Source: Betaproteobacteria bacterium (lineage in GTDB: Bacteria > Pseudomonadota > Gammaproteobacteria > Burkholderiales > SG8-41). Taken from it: a DNA stretch of 33,642 nt. A model generated the notes under the pieces. It was not told the DNA's origin. It did not search any database and saw only the letters and a list, made by a program, of their open reading frames with translations. Location: positions 1 to 33,642 of the forward strand of contig JANYDM010000135.1 of the NCBI GenBank assembly GCA_025363575.1, in the 5' to 3' direction. Positions within the stretch are counted from its first letter, which is position 1, and each line of letters starts with the position of its first letter. Of the stretch, positions 33,609 to 33,642 are shown one piece after another. A program made the translations under genes and the position numbers.

Positions 33609-33642
33609 ATGAACGAGACACGGCTCAATACGGTAGCGCAAT
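33609..33642 (+). CDS. start of a truncated reading frame, possibly a transposase
   Basis: ATG 33609 (or ATG 33597, which adds M-V-I-D) opens M-N-E-T-R-L-N-T-V-A-Q and runs to the edge of the window. It lies 40 bp after a pair of 23-bp direct repeats. The short peptide resembles N-termini I associate with IS-type transposases, but 11 residues are too few to identify it. Its end is outside the window. Confidence 0.3.
   Translation, partial: MNETRLNTVAQ

Overview
The window is high-GC bacterial DNA. It most likely comes from a betaproteobacterium of the Burkholderiales type. That placement is inferred from three orphan Bug/TctC-type periplasmic binding proteins, a DUF1993 protein, MmgE/PrpD, Mla genes, and dispersed intergenic repeats built around ATTCCC-N8-GGGAAT. 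No rRNA, tRNA or CRISPR array was seen. TGA is clearly an ordinary stop here, for example in the ATGA stop/start overlaps at 22139 and 30809.

Layout. 1-4551: the 5' part of a lipoprotein gene, an L-asparaginase-like gene with a changed active-site residue, an outer-membrane beta-barrel gene, a ~680-bp imperfect palindromic repeat, a GNAT acetyltransferase and a lytic transglycosylase. 4552-5801: a second copy of the repeat family, a DUF1993 gene and an internally deleted IS1595-type transposase remnant. 5802-14430: an apparent catabolic region with an amidohydrolase, two Bug/TctC binding proteins with a small secreted protein between them, a LeuC/LeuD-type hydro-lyase pair and an alpha/beta hydrolase. 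Facing it are an Asp/Glu/hydantoin racemase-like gene and a third Bug protein. 14541-18170: a TonB-dependent siderophore receptor and a PepSY membrane protein, which together look like an iron-uptake pair. 18277-19182: a dual-specificity-phosphatase-like protein and a low-complexity basic protein. 19661-23869: a translationally coupled signalling operon of a PAS-GAF-PAS histidine kinase, a single-domain response regulator and a REC-GGDEF-EAL protein. 23954-26622: an SGNH hydrolase, a hotdog-fold protein and an exported cupin.

The standout is 26811-28011. Two adjacent exported redox genes are each interrupted by one in-frame TGA, placed exactly at the catalytic Cys codon. The first is a TlpA/thioredoxin-like protein whose CxxC becomes U-D-I-C. 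The second is an AhpC/TSA-type peroxiredoxin whose peroxidatic Cys becomes U (motif T-U-T). Both reading frames continue to normal ends after the TGA, and a hairpin follows each TGA at a plausible bacterial SECIS distance. I read them as two selenoproteins forming a periplasmic peroxide-reduction pair. The peroxiredoxin encodes no Cys at all, so its neighbour is the obvious candidate resolving partner. A routine annotation would break each gene in two.

28055-33642: an MmgE/PrpD gene, a coupled mlaE-mlaF-mlaD set, a Crp/Fnr-family regulator and a glycine-zipper lipoprotein. At the edge lie a 23-bp direct repeat and what may be the first codons of another ORF, possibly an insertion-sequence end.
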